Below the pieces are notes generated by a model. The model had not been told where the DNA came from. It searched no databases and was given only the letters and a program-made list of their open reading frames with translations. A program made the translations under genes and the position numbers. From JBKECF01 sp047974375 (GTDB lineage: Bacteria > Bacillota > Clostridia > Lachnospirales > CAMZNU01): a stretch of DNA of 64,000 bases. Of the stretch, positions 8,596 to 17,449 are shown in pieces. The stretch is taken from positions 1-64,000 of the forward strand of contig JBKECF010000031.1 in NCBI GenBank assembly GCA_047974375.1, in the 5' to 3' direction. Within the stretch, counting starts at the first letter, position 1, and each line of letters begins with the position of its first letter.

Positions 8596-9906
8596 ATGAA
8601 TTCAATTAAACCAAATGTTTTATTAGTATCAGTAGATGCATTAACTCCTTCCTATGTTTTTTCGGATTTGGAGTTACCTAATATTAAAAAATATTTCGTC
8701 CAAAAAGGTGCATATGCAGAGGATGGAATAAGAAGTGTATTCCCAACTTTTACCTATCCATGTCACCAAAGCATAATAACAGGTGCCTACCCTATTAATC
8801 ATGGAATTCATAACAACATTATTTTTGATCCACTAAATAATACTAATAATGCTTGGAATTGGTTCACAAGTAAAAAAGTTAAAAACTTATGGGAAGAGAC
8901 TAAAAAAAACGGATACACTTCAGCTAGTACAGCTTTTCCTACTTCACTTGGAGCCGATGGAAGCTATATAATACCGGAATTTTGGTGGAATAATTCCGAA
9001 TTAGATGAAGTATTTATTAATAATTTATCTAATCCCCAAGGTATAGTTGATGAAATTAAAAAAGACATAGGCAAGTATCCAAACGGACTAGACTTAACAT
9101 TAGATGGAGATATTCAAAGATTTAAATCAGCTATGTGGCTTCTAGATAAAAAGTTGCTGAACAAAGATGAACCATTTTTTTTATCTACATATTTCGCGTC
9201 TTTCGACGAAACTATGCATGTAAAGGGAGTCTATAGCAAGGAGGCAAAGGAATGCCTTATGGAGATTGATAAAATGATCGGTAAATTGGTGGAAAAAGTT
9301 TCCGCGGAACTTACCGATGGAAAAGGATTTATAGTTGCTCTAGTATCCGACCACGGTTCACTAGATAATCATAGCAATATTTGCCCCAATACTATTTTTT
9401 TTAAAAAAGGCTGGCTAAAACTTGATGAAAAGGAAAAAATTAAAGACTGGCAAGTATTCTCAAATCGGGCTGGTGGTTGTAGTGAAATTCGAATTAAAGA
9501 CAGTGGAAATGAAATTTACAAAGAAGTTAAAGATATTTTAGAGGATTTAGTTTTAGACGTAAATTCCGGAGTACTAGAAGTATTGGACAGCGAGCAATGT
9601 AAAAAAAGAAACTCCTTTCCCAACGCAGACTTTGTTATTGTTAGCAAAAAAGGTTATGAAATAAGAGATGATTATTTAGGTTCTTATATGAGAAAAGATA
9701 TTGCTCAAAAAGCACAACATGGATATAGTGAGGACTTTGAAGAAATGTATGCTTCTTTTATGATACATGGCACAAATATTCCAGAAAACAAAAAAATAGG
9801 TAAAATGAATTTAATAGATATAGCGCCAACCTTGGCAGATATAATGAATTTCAAAATGAATACAGCAGATGGAGTAAGTAAACTTAAAAATATTTTGGAG
9901 GCTTAA
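8596..9906 (+). CDS. Alkaline-phosphatase-superfamily phosphodiesterase (NPP-like)
   Basis: This 436-residue protein belongs to the type I phosphodiesterase/nucleotide pyrophosphatase family. Members hydrolyse phosphodiesters or phosphomonoesters with two metal ions and a Thr nucleophile. The sequence shows the first metal Asp (VSVDAL, D14), the nucleophile region FPTFTYPCH (probable T53) followed by TGAYPINHGI, and the later metal ligands in FDETMH and SDHGS. There is no signal peptide or membrane segment, so it should act in the cytoplasm, unlike many NPPs. It starts after a GAGGTG site. Its stop codon TAA is directly followed by the ATG of dsdA, so the two are made together. The substrate is unknown. 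A phosphorylated or phosphodiester serine compound would fit the neighbour, but that is inference. Confidence 0.85.
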   Translation: MNSIKPNVLLVSVDALTPSYVFSDLELPNIKKYFVQKGAYAEDGIRSVFPTFTYPCHQSIITGAYPINHGIHNNIIFDPLNNTNNAWNWFTSKKVKNLWEETKKNGYTSASTAFPTSLGADGSYIIPEFWWNNSELDEVFINNLSNPQGIVDEIKKDIGKYPNGLDLTLDGDIQRFKSAMWLLDKKLLNKDEPFFLSTYFASFDETMHVKGVYSKEAKECLMEIDKMIGKLVEKVSAELTDGKGFIVALVSDHGSLDNHSNICPNTIFFKKGWLKLDEKEKIKDWQVFSNRAGGCSEIRIKDSGNEIYKEVKDILEDLVLDVNSGVLEVLDSEQCKKRNSFPNADFVIVSKKGYEIRDDYLGSYMRKDIAQKAQHGYSEDFEEMYASFMIHGTNIPENKKIGKMNLIDIAPTLADIMNFKMNTADGVSKLKNILEA

Positions 9907-11238
9907 ATGATAAATCAGGAAATTTTAAAAATAGTAAAAAATGATGAATTGCTAAAAAAAGCAATGAAAATGGAAGAAGTATTTTGGCTAAATAAAAATA
10001 AAAATGAATTTTACAAAACAAATGACAATACCCTTAAAAAAAGTTTAATAAATGATGCCGAAAAAAGATGGCAAAGATTTGCCTCTTACATAAAGATAGC
10101 TTTCCCCGAAACTGAAAATAGCAATGGCATTATAGAGTCGCCCTTATTAAACATTAGAAACATGCAAAAAGCTTTAGAAGAGAAATTTAAAATTAATATT
10201 GAAGGCTCATTGTATATGAAGATGGATTCCCATTTACCTATATCCGGCTCAATAAAAGCTAGAGGTGGTATATACGAGGTTTTAAAATACGCCGAAAGCC
10301 TAGCCCTAGAAAATGGATTTTTTAAAAAAACAGACAGCTACAACATTTTGGCTACAAGTAAGTTAAAGGAATTTTTCAGTACATACACAATTCAAGTGGG
10401 TTCAACAGGAAATTTAGGCTTAAGTATAGGAATTATAAGCGCTAAGCTTGGCTTTAAAGTTATTGTACATATGTCTAATGATGCTAAGCAGTGGAAAAAA
10501 GATTTACTACGTTCTAAGGGAGTAGAAGTTATTGAATATAAAAATGATTATTGCGAAGCTGTAAACAAAGGTAGAAATGAGTCCGACAAAGATCCCTTAA
10601 GTTATTTTGTTGATGATGAAAATTCCCAAGACTTATTTTTAGGTTATAGCGTTGCCGGCCAAAGATTAAAAAATCAGTTAGTTGACTTGTCTATTCAAGT
10701 AGACGAAACTCATCCTCTATTTGTATATTTACCTTGTGGTATAGGTGGTGCTCCTGGTGGTGTTGCCTATGGGTTAAAACAATCCTTTGGTGATAATGTT
10801 CATTGTTTCTTTACAGAACCAACTAATGCTTGTTGTATGTTAATGGGCATGACTACAGGCTTGCATGATAAAGTAAGCGTTACAGATTTTGGAATAACAG
10901 GAATTACAGAAGCCGACGGCTTAGCTGTAAATAGACCTTCTGCATTTGTAGGCAAATTAATGGAGCCACATTTAAGCGGCATTGCCACTATTAAGGATTA
11001 CAAACTATACATTTTAATGGATTTATTATTAAAAAGCGAAAAAATATTTATAGAACCATCAGCCTGTGCATCTTTTGCAGGTATTTTACAAAATAACGTT
11101 TTAGATGAATACATTAAAAACAACCATATAAATAGTAAAAATATCACACATATACTTTGGTCCACTGGTGGAAATATGGTTCCTGATAATATGCGAGAAG
11201 AATATATTAAAAAAGCTGAAATAAGTAGACTAGATTAA
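9907..11238 (+). CDS. dsdA: D-serine dehydratase
   Basis: This PLP enzyme (443 residues; E. coli DsdA has 442) converts D-serine to pyruvate and ammonia, for detoxification or use as carbon and nitrogen. The Schiff-base lysine is K117 in SGSIKARGG. The phosphate-binding loop is VGSTGNLGLS, and the C-terminal LWSTGGNMVP matches the family's closing motif. It abuts the upstream phosphodiesterase with no gap, and an MFS transporter follows after 44 bp. Usual dsdX and dsdC partners are absent. The MFS and AGCS genes downstream may bring in the amino acid. D-threonine is also used by some homologues. Confidence 0.93.
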   Translation: MINQEILKIVKNDELLKKAMKMEEVFWLNKNKNEFYKTNDNTLKKSLINDAEKRWQRFASYIKIAFPETENSNGIIESPLLNIRNMQKALEEKFKINIEGSLYMKMDSHLPISGSIKARGGIYEVLKYAESLALENGFFKKTDSYNILATSKLKEFFSTYTIQVGSTGNLGLSIGIISAKLGFKVIVHMSNDAKQWKKDLLRSKGVEVIEYKNDYCEAVNKGRNESDKDPLSYFVDDENSQDLFLGYSVAGQRLKNQLVDLSIQVDETHPLFVYLPCGIGGAPGGVAYGLKQSFGDNVHCFFTEPTNACCMLMGMTTGLHDKVSVTDFGITGITEADGLAVNRPSAFVGKLMEPHLSGIATIKDYKLYILMDLLLKSEKIFIEPSACASFAGILQNNVLDEYIKNNHINSKNITHILWSTGGNMVPDNMREEYIKKAEISRLD

Positions 11239-11282
11239 GGCAAATGCCTAATTCTTAAAAATTAATAATAAAGGAGAATGAT

Positions 11283-12527
11283 ATGGAAAAAATTAAAAAT
11301 AAGTCTAAAAAATGGGTATCCTTTTTTGCACTAATGTTAGGCGCAGGAACAATATATAAATTATACTTTATGGACAGTGCTTTTTATGTTCAAATGCAAG
11401 AATATTTTAAATTAAGTCATACGGAAATAGGTGTTATACATAGTGTTGCCGGTTGGGTATCTACCTTTGGTTTTTTGGCAGCCATTTATATTACCGATAG
11501 ATTTTCTAAAAGGAAAATGATTCCTTTTGCCATGATAGGAAACGGTATTGCAGGTTTATGGCTATCAACTTTCCCACCCTTTCCAGTTATATTAATTATT
11601 TTTAGTTTATTTGCTGTTTTTTCAGATATGTTATTTTGGCCTACTATGCTAAAAAGCATTAGGCTCCTTGGTAACAAAGACGAACAAGGAAGAATGTTTG
11701 GATTTTTAGAAACAGGTAGAGGCCTTATAGATACAATAGTAAACTTTTTAGCTCTAGGAATTTTCATTTTATTAGGTAGCAATGCTTTTGGTTTTAAAGG
11801 TGCTATAATATTCTTCAGTTTATTAACAATATTTATTGGTATCTGGTCTTATTTCGTTATAGAAGACGACGAGGATGAAGCTTTAGAAACAAAAGATAAA
11901 AACAAACAAGCCTTCGACGGTATGAAGGAAGCCTTAAGTAATAAAGATATTTGGCTAGTTGCTATTAATATTTTCACCGTATATGCTGTATATTGTGGAA
12001 TAAAATATTTTGTTCCTTTTTTAAAAGATATTTATGGTATGCCAGTTGCCCTCGTTTCGACTTATGGAATCATTAATTCCTATTGTTTAAAAATGGTAGG
12101 CGGTCCAATAGGCGGCTTTGTTTCGGATAAAGTTACTCACTCTGCTGCAAAATTTATAAGAGCTGTTTTTGTATTAACTACAATTTCTTTGTTCGTTTTT
12201 GTACTTTTACCTCACGAGAATTTAAGCATTGCTGTAGGAATGGGATTTGCATTTTTAATCTCCACTTTCACTTTTTGTATGAGATCAGTTTTTTTTGCAC
12301 CAATGGACGAAGTAAAAGTCCCAAGAAAAATAACAGGCGCAGCAATGTCTTTAGGGTCATTTATTGGTTATTTACCTGGGGCATTTATGGGAATAATTTA
12401 TGGAGTTCAACTTGATTCTAACCCAGGCATGGCAGGCTACAAACTTGTTTTTATTACTATGGGAATAATTGCAATAATTGGTATAATAATAAGCACAATT
12501 TTAATTAGTGTTATAAATAAGAAATAA
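11283..12527 (+). CDS. MFS transporter
   Basis: This 414-residue integral membrane protein has about twelve hydrophobic segments in the major facilitator pattern. The family's loop after helix 2 is seen as DRFSKRK, and the second half begins around NKDIWLVAIN after an acidic central loop (EDDEDEALETKDKNKQ). It resembles the organic-anion/sugar-phosphate group of MFS carriers (YihN/UhpC-like) more than drug pumps, but I cannot name the substrate. The start follows AAAGGAG. Its place after dsdA suggests import of the phosphodiesterase or dehydratase substrate, or export of a product. A terminator follows, so it ends this transcript. Confidence 0.82.
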   Translation: MEKIKNKSKKWVSFFALMLGAGTIYKLYFMDSAFYVQMQEYFKLSHTEIGVIHSVAGWVSTFGFLAAIYITDRFSKRKMIPFAMIGNGIAGLWLSTFPPFPVILIIFSLFAVFSDMLFWPTMLKSIRLLGNKDEQGRMFGFLETGRGLIDTIVNFLALGIFILLGSNAFGFKGAIIFFSLLTIFIGIWSYFVIEDDEDEALETKDKNKQAFDGMKEALSNKDIWLVAINIFTVYAVYCGIKYFVPFLKDIYGMPVALVSTYGIINSYCLKMVGGPIGGFVSDKVTHSAAKFIRAVFVLTTISLFVFVLLPHENLSIAVGMGFAFLISTFTFCMRSVFFAPMDEVKVPRKITGAAMSLGSFIGYLPGAFMGIIYGVQLDSNPGMAGYKLVFITMGIIAIIGIIISTILISVINKK

Positions 12528-12574
12528 ATCCAAGGCAATACAGTAACAAAATCTCCGTTCCAACTAGACGGTGC

Positions 12575-12612
12575 ATACCCCCTCCACCTAGGTATTGTGG
12601 AGGGGGTATTTT
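12575..12612 (+). terminator. Rho-independent terminator after the MFS gene
   Basis: ATACCCCCTCCAC and GTGGAGGGGGTAT form a perfect 13-bp GC-rich stem with a 9-nt loop, followed by TTTT. An in-frame ATG of the next gene at 12595 falls inside this hairpin and is therefore an unlikely start. Confidence 0.75.
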
Positions 12613-12654
12613 AAAATGAACCTGTTGGCTTTAATATTTAGTTTGAGGTATAAT

Positions 12655-13986
12655 ATGAAAAACTTTGAATGCGTTTTAAATACTATAGTTAGTTTATTGT
12701 GGGGAAATTGGTTAATAATACTTTTTCTTTTTTTAGGATTGTATTGTTCCATTAATACTAAATTTATACAATTTAGAAAATTTACTTTTATATTTAAAAA
12801 ATTCTTTTTAGATATTAAAAAAAATAAAGACGAACATAGTGGTGAAGTAAAAGGAATCCACGGAGTTATATTAGCTTTGGCGAGTTGCGTTGGTAGCGGA
12901 AATATAGTAGGCGTTGCAACGGCTATTTTAATGGGTGGTGCTGGAGCTTTATTATGGATGTGGGTTGCTGCCTTTTTAGGAATGGCAACAAAATTTTCCG
13001 AAATAGTTTTAGGTATGTTATATAGAGATAAAAATAAAAATAAAAATAATGAATATATTGGCGGACCTATGTACTATATTTCTATGGGCTTAAAAAGCAA
13101 AGCACTAGGCACTGCTGTTGCCATATTTTTATTTATACAGAACACTAGCGGTATATTTATACAATCCAATACAATATCAAATTCCATAAGTAGCATTTCA
13201 GGCGTAAACTCATATGTTATTGGAATTACAGTGGCTATTTTAGTATCAATTGTAATTTCAGGTGGTTTAAAAAGGCTTGTAGAAACTGTAGAAAAAATTG
13301 TTCCATTTATGGCACTAGTGTACATTTTGTTTGGTCTATTGGTTATATGCTTTAATTACAAAGAGCTACCTTTAGTCTTTAAGAATATTTTTATTGAAGC
13401 ATTTACTATTAAAGCAGGGGCTGGAGCTACTATGGGCACTGCTATGCGATATGGTATTGCCCGTGGCATATATTCCAATGAAGCTGGTGAAGGCTCGGCC
13501 GCTGTTATACATTCAACTGTTACCAACGCAAAAGCATCTGAACAAGGACTTTATGGTATTATAGAAGTTTTTATTGATACTATAATTATTTGCACCATAA
13601 CAGGTTTAGTGATTTTAACATCTGGTATTCCATTAGAAAACGGTGTTGCTACTTCCATAGTTTCTCAGGCTTTTGGAAGTGTTTTTTCACCTTTGCATTA
13701 TGTTGTTGTTATATGTTTAGTTCTATTTTGCTTTACATCAATGCTTAGCCAATGGTATTTTGGTCATGTTAGTCTTACTTATTTAAAATGTAACCAAAGA
13801 AAAATTAAAGCTTACCAAATGCTCTTTCCCATTGCTATTATTACAGGAAGCGTTTTTACAAGTGATATTGTTTGGTTAATTCAGGATTTAGCTTTATTTT
13901 TATTAATAATGCCCAACATAGCTGCATTATTAATTTTGGCCCCTATTATAAAAAATAATATGGTGGTATTTGAAAAGTCGATTTAA
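12655..13986 (+). CDS. Sodium:alanine symporter (AGCS family)
   Basis: This amino-acid/sodium symporter (444 residues from the chosen start) imports small neutral amino acids such as alanine, glycine or serine. The family landmarks are visible: GVILALASCVGSGNIVGVAT near the N-terminus, EYIGGPMYYI, and the signature region GIYSNEAGEGSAAVIHS. About ten to eleven hydrophobic segments are present. The frame is open to 12595, but that part covers the terminator hairpin. The ATG at 12655 has GAGGT at good distance and leads straight into the first membrane segment. Together with dsdA and the MFS gene, it suggests a serine/alanine-related uptake cluster. The regulator at 14006 follows after 19 bp. 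Confidence 0.88.
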   Translation: MKNFECVLNTIVSLLWGNWLIILFLFLGLYCSINTKFIQFRKFTFIFKKFFLDIKKNKDEHSGEVKGIHGVILALASCVGSGNIVGVATAILMGGAGALLWMWVAAFLGMATKFSEIVLGMLYRDKNKNKNNEYIGGPMYYISMGLKSKALGTAVAIFLFIQNTSGIFIQSNTISNSISSISGVNSYVIGITVAILVSIVISGGLKRLVETVEKIVPFMALVYILFGLLVICFNYKELPLVFKNIFIEAFTIKAGAGATMGTAMRYGIARGIYSNEAGEGSAAVIHSTVTNAKASEQGLYGIIEVFIDTIIICTITGLVILTSGIPLENGVATSIVSQAFGSVFSPLHYVVVICLVLFCFTSMLSQWYFGHVSLTYLKCNQRKIKAYQMLFPIAIITGSVFTSDIVWLIQDLALFLLIMPNIAALLILAPIIKNNMVVFEKSI

Positions 13987-14005
13987 TTTTTAAAGGAGGA
14001 TTCCC

Positions 14006-14566
14006 TTGGAAGACGATATAAATGTAGGGAAAAAAGTTAAAGAATATAGAAATATAAAGAAATTATCTATAAAAAAGCTATCGGAGCTAACGGGCATAAC
14101 TAGCTCAATGATAAGTCAAATTGAAAAAAATCAGGTAAACCCTTCAATTAATACTATAAAAAACATTGCAAATGCATTGGAAATCCCCCTATTTTATTTT
14201 TTTCAAGAGGATATACCTAGTGCAAGTATAATAGTCCGTAGCGATGAAAGAAAAATAATAGGAATCCCCTCCAATAGAGATGTAACTTACGAGCTTCTTA
14301 CATCAGATATTCAAGGAGAAATTGAATTTTGTCTAATGACCCTACCCGCCAAGACAGATACTGGCAATGAGTATCAAAGCCATATCGGGGAGGAAGTTGC
14401 CTATGTTGTAAGTGGCGAGGTAGAAATTTCTATTGCCAACTCGGACCTAACTTTATTAAAAGCTGGAGATAGCCTTAGACTTAGGCCTCAAACTAAACAT
14501 AAATGGTTTAACAACTCCAACTTCCAGACCCAAGTAATTTTTGCCATTACTCCACCTAGTTTTTAA
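14006..14566 (+). CDS. XRE-cupin transcriptional regulator
   Basis: This 186-residue regulator has an N-terminal Cro/C1-type helix-turn-helix (about residues 8-62; LSELTGITSSMISQIEKNQ) and a C-terminal cupin_2 sensor domain (about 105-180; HIGEEVAYVVSGEVEI and LRPQTKHKWFN). Members control amino-acid, polyamine or phosphonate metabolism. It probably governs the neighbouring symporter and dsdA genes. The start is TTG at 14006, five bases after an AAAGGAGGA site; no ATG or GTG is as well placed. It lies 19 bp downstream of the symporter, so it may be co-transcribed and autoregulated. The ligand is unknown. Confidence 0.88.
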   Translation: MEDDINVGKKVKEYRNIKKLSIKKLSELTGITSSMISQIEKNQVNPSINTIKNIANALEIPLFYFFQEDIPSASIIVRSDERKIIGIPSNRDVTYELLTSDIQGEIEFCLMTLPAKTDTGNEYQSHIGEEVAYVVSGEVEISIANSDLTLLKAGDSLRLRPQTKHKWFNNSNFQTQVIFAITPPSF

Positions 14567-14603
14567 TCATTCCGTTAGGCAAACAATAGAAAGCAGGCAA
14601 AAA

Positions 14604-16208
14604 ATGAATTTAATAGCAATAGAAAATTTAGAAATGAAATACTTCGAAAAAGTTTTATATAAAAATGTAAATTTAGAAATAAATAGCGGGGATAAAATAA
14701 TTTTACTTGGTGAAAATGGCAAAGGCAAATCAACCTTATTAAAGTTAATAACAGGTATAGAAACTCCTACAAAAGGTAAAATTACTGCAATAGAAGATTT
14801 GAAAATATCTGTACTTAACCAATTCACGCCAATTAACGAGGATTTAAGCGTTCAAGAAATTTTAGACACACCCTTTAAAAAGGTAATATCCGTAGCTAAG
14901 GAACTAGAAGAACTAGCAATAAAAATGGGCCATAGCGAAGAATTATACGAAAAATATTTAAGAAAAAACGAAGAATTCGAGGCCTTAGGTGGTTACGATT
15001 ACGTTTTAATTCAAGATAAATTTATACAAGCTTTTGATTTCACTAAACTTTTAGATAGACATTTTTCAACTTTATCTGGCGGCGAAAAACAACATATGCT
15101 CCTTGCTGTAGCCTTGTTTAACCAAGGGGATTTAATAATTTTAGATGAACCTGTTACATTCTTTGACAAGAAGAAAACAAAATGGCTTGTTGAATTTATA
15201 AATGAATCCCTTAAAACTTTTTTAATTGTAGCTCACGAGGAAGATTTTATTAAAAAAGTTTCTACAAAAATATTCGATATAGACAATAGGGAAATTAGAT
15301 CTTACGAAGCATCCTATATTAAGTTTTTACATGAAAAAGAAATATATTTACAATCAATGATTGACGAAAATAATACCATCGATGAAAAACTTGAACTTAA
15401 AAGAATTTCCATTATAAAAAAGCTAACATGGATGGAAAGGGCTGTAGAGCTTCATTCCCACGCTATAACCCTGAGAAGAATGGAACGAGAAGTAGAGCAA
15501 CTGGAAAACCAAAAATATATTTTTGATGAAACTACTCAATATGACTATACCATAAAAGATTTTGAAGAAACGCCCTATATGTCCCAATATACTAGTAGTG
15601 AAGTTACAGACATTGAGTGGATTAAATTTAAAGATGTATCCCTAAGAATTAATAGTAATTTACTTTATGAAAAAGTTAATTTTACTTTTAATAAAAATGA
15701 CAGAATAGTTATAACAGGTGAAAATGGCGCTGGCAAATCTAGCTTTTTAAAAATTATTACAGGTGATATTAAAAATACAAGCGGTGAAATTTATGTAAAC
15801 AAGGACGTAACCATGGGATATATTTCCCAAGATGTTTTTTTCGAAAATAATAATGTAACAGTTTTTGAATATTGCAAAAATATTTCTTGCCTTGGGGACA
15901 TTCTTCTTGAAGAATACATTGATAAGTTATTTGACAATGACGAAAATTTCAGACTTAAAAGACTCTATATGCTATCTGGTGGAGAAAGTAAAAGGTTGCA
16001 GATATTAGCCCATATTTTAAGCGGTGTTAATTTACTGGTTCTGGATGAACCTACAACCTTTATGGACAATTATTCGAAAAATAAACTTATGAAGCTTCTA
16101 AAAAATTTTAAAGGCGGAATAATTTTAATAACTCATGACCTACCTTTAATTAGGGCTATAACTTATAAAAGATATAGGATTGAAAATAATCGGTTTAATA
16201 AAAACTAG
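14604..16208 (+). CDS. ABC-F ATPase (ribosome-associated type)
   Basis: This soluble 534-residue protein has two ABC domains and no membrane part, the ABC-F plan. Domain 1 has Walker A GENGKGKST, signature LSGGEKQHM and Walker B LIILDEP. Domain 2 has GENGAGKSS, LSGGESKRL and LLVLDEPT. They are joined by a charged, helical linker (about residues 245-335) containing MERAVELHSHAITLRRMERE, the segment that reaches toward the P-site tRNA in this family. Members act on the ribosome as translation factors or as antibiotic-resistance proteins (Vga/Lsa/Msr types). I cannot tell which applies here. The frame opens at 14541 inside the regulator gene, but the ATG at 14604 begins the typical NLIAIENLEMKYF. 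The ribosome site (GCAGG) is weak. Confidence 0.88.
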   Translation: MNLIAIENLEMKYFEKVLYKNVNLEINSGDKIILLGENGKGKSTLLKLITGIETPTKGKITAIEDLKISVLNQFTPINEDLSVQEILDTPFKKVISVAKELEELAIKMGHSEELYEKYLRKNEEFEALGGYDYVLIQDKFIQAFDFTKLLDRHFSTLSGGEKQHMLLAVALFNQGDLIILDEPVTFFDKKKTKWLVEFINESLKTFLIVAHEEDFIKKVSTKIFDIDNREIRSYEASYIKFLHEKEIYLQSMIDENNTIDEKLELKRISIIKKLTWMERAVELHSHAITLRRMEREVEQLENQKYIFDETTQYDYTIKDFEETPYMSQYTSSEVTDIEWIKFKDVSLRINSNLLYEKVNFTFNKNDRIVITGENGAGKSSFLKIITGDIKNTSGEIYVNKDVTMGYISQDVFFENNNVTVFEYCKNISCLGDILLEEYIDKLFDNDENFRLKRLYMLSGGESKRLQILAHILSGVNLLVLDEPTTFMDNYSKNKLMKLLKNFKGGIILITHDLPLIRAITYKRYRIENNRFNKN

Positions 16209-16216
16209 AGGTGAAT

Positions 16217-17059
16217 ATGGAATTTTTTGATGGTGCAATGGGTAGTTTGCTTATAGAAACAAGGTTACGTAAAAAAGATATGGGTTGTTGTGGCGTTTTA
16301 AACATCACACATAGCAATGAAGTTATTAATATTCATAAGGGATATATTCATGCAGGTGTTAATTTTATAACTACCAATACCTTGTTAGCTAATAAATTTA
16401 TATTAAAAAACAGTAAATTTACTGTAAAAGATGTAATTAGTAATGGTTTAGAAAATGCAAAAATAGCTATTACTGAAACTAAAAGAAATTGCAAAATTGC
16501 CCAATCTATTTCTATGGGTGGAAAGTATAAAACACTCTGTAATGATTACACTTTTCAAAATGCCTATGAATTATTTAAAGAACAAGTGGTTATAGGGGAA
16601 AAGTATGGCACTGATGTATTTTTACTAGAAACTTTTTTAGATATAAAAGAGCTAGACGCCGCAATTTTAGCCTGTCGAGAAAATAGTAAAAAACCAGTTT
16701 TTGCTACTATGCCTTTTAAAGAAAACTCAAGAACTCTTTTAGATGCTTATAGCAGAGATTTAAGTGAACTAGCAAATAAATATGCCCTTGATGCCGTGGG
16801 AGTTAATTGTTGTTTTGGCGCGAATATAATAAAAGACGCCATAACTGATATAAAAAAACATACCAAAAGCAAAATAATTGTACAACCAAATCGTGGCATG
16901 CCACAGGTTGTTAACGGCAAAAGTATATATACTGTAAGCATAAATGATTTTGTAGACGAAGTTAAGGATATATGCAAAATTGGTGTTGATTATGTCGGTG
17001 GGTGCTGTGGGACTAATCCTGATGTAATTAAAAAAACTGTAAAAAAATTGAATATGTAA
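16217..17059 (+). CDS. Homocysteine S-methyltransferase family protein
   Basis: This 280-residue TIM-barrel protein is related to the N-terminal domain of MetH and to MmuM. Such enzymes move a methyl group to homocysteine to make methionine. The zinc-binding cysteines appear as GVNCCFG (about residue 197) and GGCCGTNP near the C-terminus, and FDGAMGSLL at the start is typical. No cobalamin or folate domain is attached, so the donor may be S-methylmethionine or a corrinoid protein encoded elsewhere. It begins 8 bp after the ABC-F gene. The GTG at 16211 is part of the GAGGTG ribosome site, so the ATG at 16217 is the better start. No mmuP permease is next to it, but the AGCS symporter could supply a substrate. 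Confidence 0.85.
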   Translation: MEFFDGAMGSLLIETRLRKKDMGCCGVLNITHSNEVINIHKGYIHAGVNFITTNTLLANKFILKNSKFTVKDVISNGLENAKIAITETKRNCKIAQSISMGGKYKTLCNDYTFQNAYELFKEQVVIGEKYGTDVFLLETFLDIKELDAAILACRENSKKPVFATMPFKENSRTLLDAYSRDLSELANKYALDAVGVNCCFGANIIKDAITDIKKHTKSKIIVQPNRGMPQVVNGKSIYTVSINDFVDEVKDICKIGVDYVGGCCGTNPDVIKKTVKKLNM

Positions 17060-17065
17060 AATTGA

Positions 17066-17140
17066 AGGGGGTGTCTTAAAAAGAAAAAACCTTGGTGCTT
17101 TGCCCCAAACCCCACAAGCTTTTGAAAAAGCTTGACTAAA
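17066..17140 (+). repeat. Intergenic repeat-like element
   Basis: The segment contains a GGGGGTGTC start, CTTTGCCCCAAACCCC, and a hairpin of CAAGCTTTT and AAAAGCTTG (17115-17134) followed by AAAATTTTA. From memory, similar GCCCCAAACCCC-plus-AAGCTT-hairpin strings recur between genes in many Clostridia. Only one copy is visible here, so its repeat status is inferred. Confidence 0.35.
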
Positions 17141-17150
17141 ATTTTATTTA

Positions 17151-17180
17151 AAAAAGAGCGAAAACCCTATCGCTCTTTTT
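17151..17180 (+). terminator. Rho-independent terminator after the methyltransferase
   Basis: AAAAAGAGCG and CGCTCTTTTT form a perfect 10-bp stem with a 10-nt loop and a T-run. It would end the amino-acid cluster transcript. Confidence 0.85.
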
Positions 17181-17265
17181 GCGTTTTTATATAGATTTTT
17201 TATAATCGCCTTTTAATTTGGTAATATTTTTCGTTTCAAAACAGCCCCTTTTTTTAACGTCTTCT

Positions 17266-17437
17266 TGTTTAGTTTTGTTTAGTAATTTATTAAAAAATAA
17301 ATAGATAATACCTCTAAATTCCACTACTAAACATTGTTAAATTTATACGAATATTATTAAAAATATTGACTTGATTTAGTGTATGCACTATTATTTTACT
17401 TAACAAAATATAAACACAGACTAAACACTACTAAACA
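17266..17437 (+). promoter_or_regulatory. Paired tandem octamers, probable operators of the importer operon
   Basis: TGTTTAGT occurs twice, 10 bp apart (17266 and 17276). Its complement ACTAAACA occurs at 17326 and again twice 10 bp apart (17420 and 17430). The two 18-bp blocks are inverted relative to each other and agree at 16 of 18 positions. One block lies about 110 bp upstream of the predicted start of transcription and the other about 25 bp downstream. Such spacing suits a regulator binding one helical turn apart, and repression by looping. The factor is unknown; the LacI gene at 23821 and the AraC gene at 24973 are candidates. Confidence 0.6.
17366..17394 (+). promoter_or_regulatory. 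Sigma-A promoter of the ABC importer-dhaKL operon
   Basis: TTGACT is separated by 17 bp from TATTAT. Transcription would begin near 17401, so the tandem octamers at 17420-17437 would lie in the early transcribed region. Confidence 0.7.
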
Positions 17438-17449
17438 ACTAATTAGTAT

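Noticed and set aside
12595..12654. Earlier in-frame start for the AGCS symporter
   Set aside because: It falls inside a strong terminator hairpin and lacks a ribosome site; the ATG at 12655 has both a site and a normal N-terminus.
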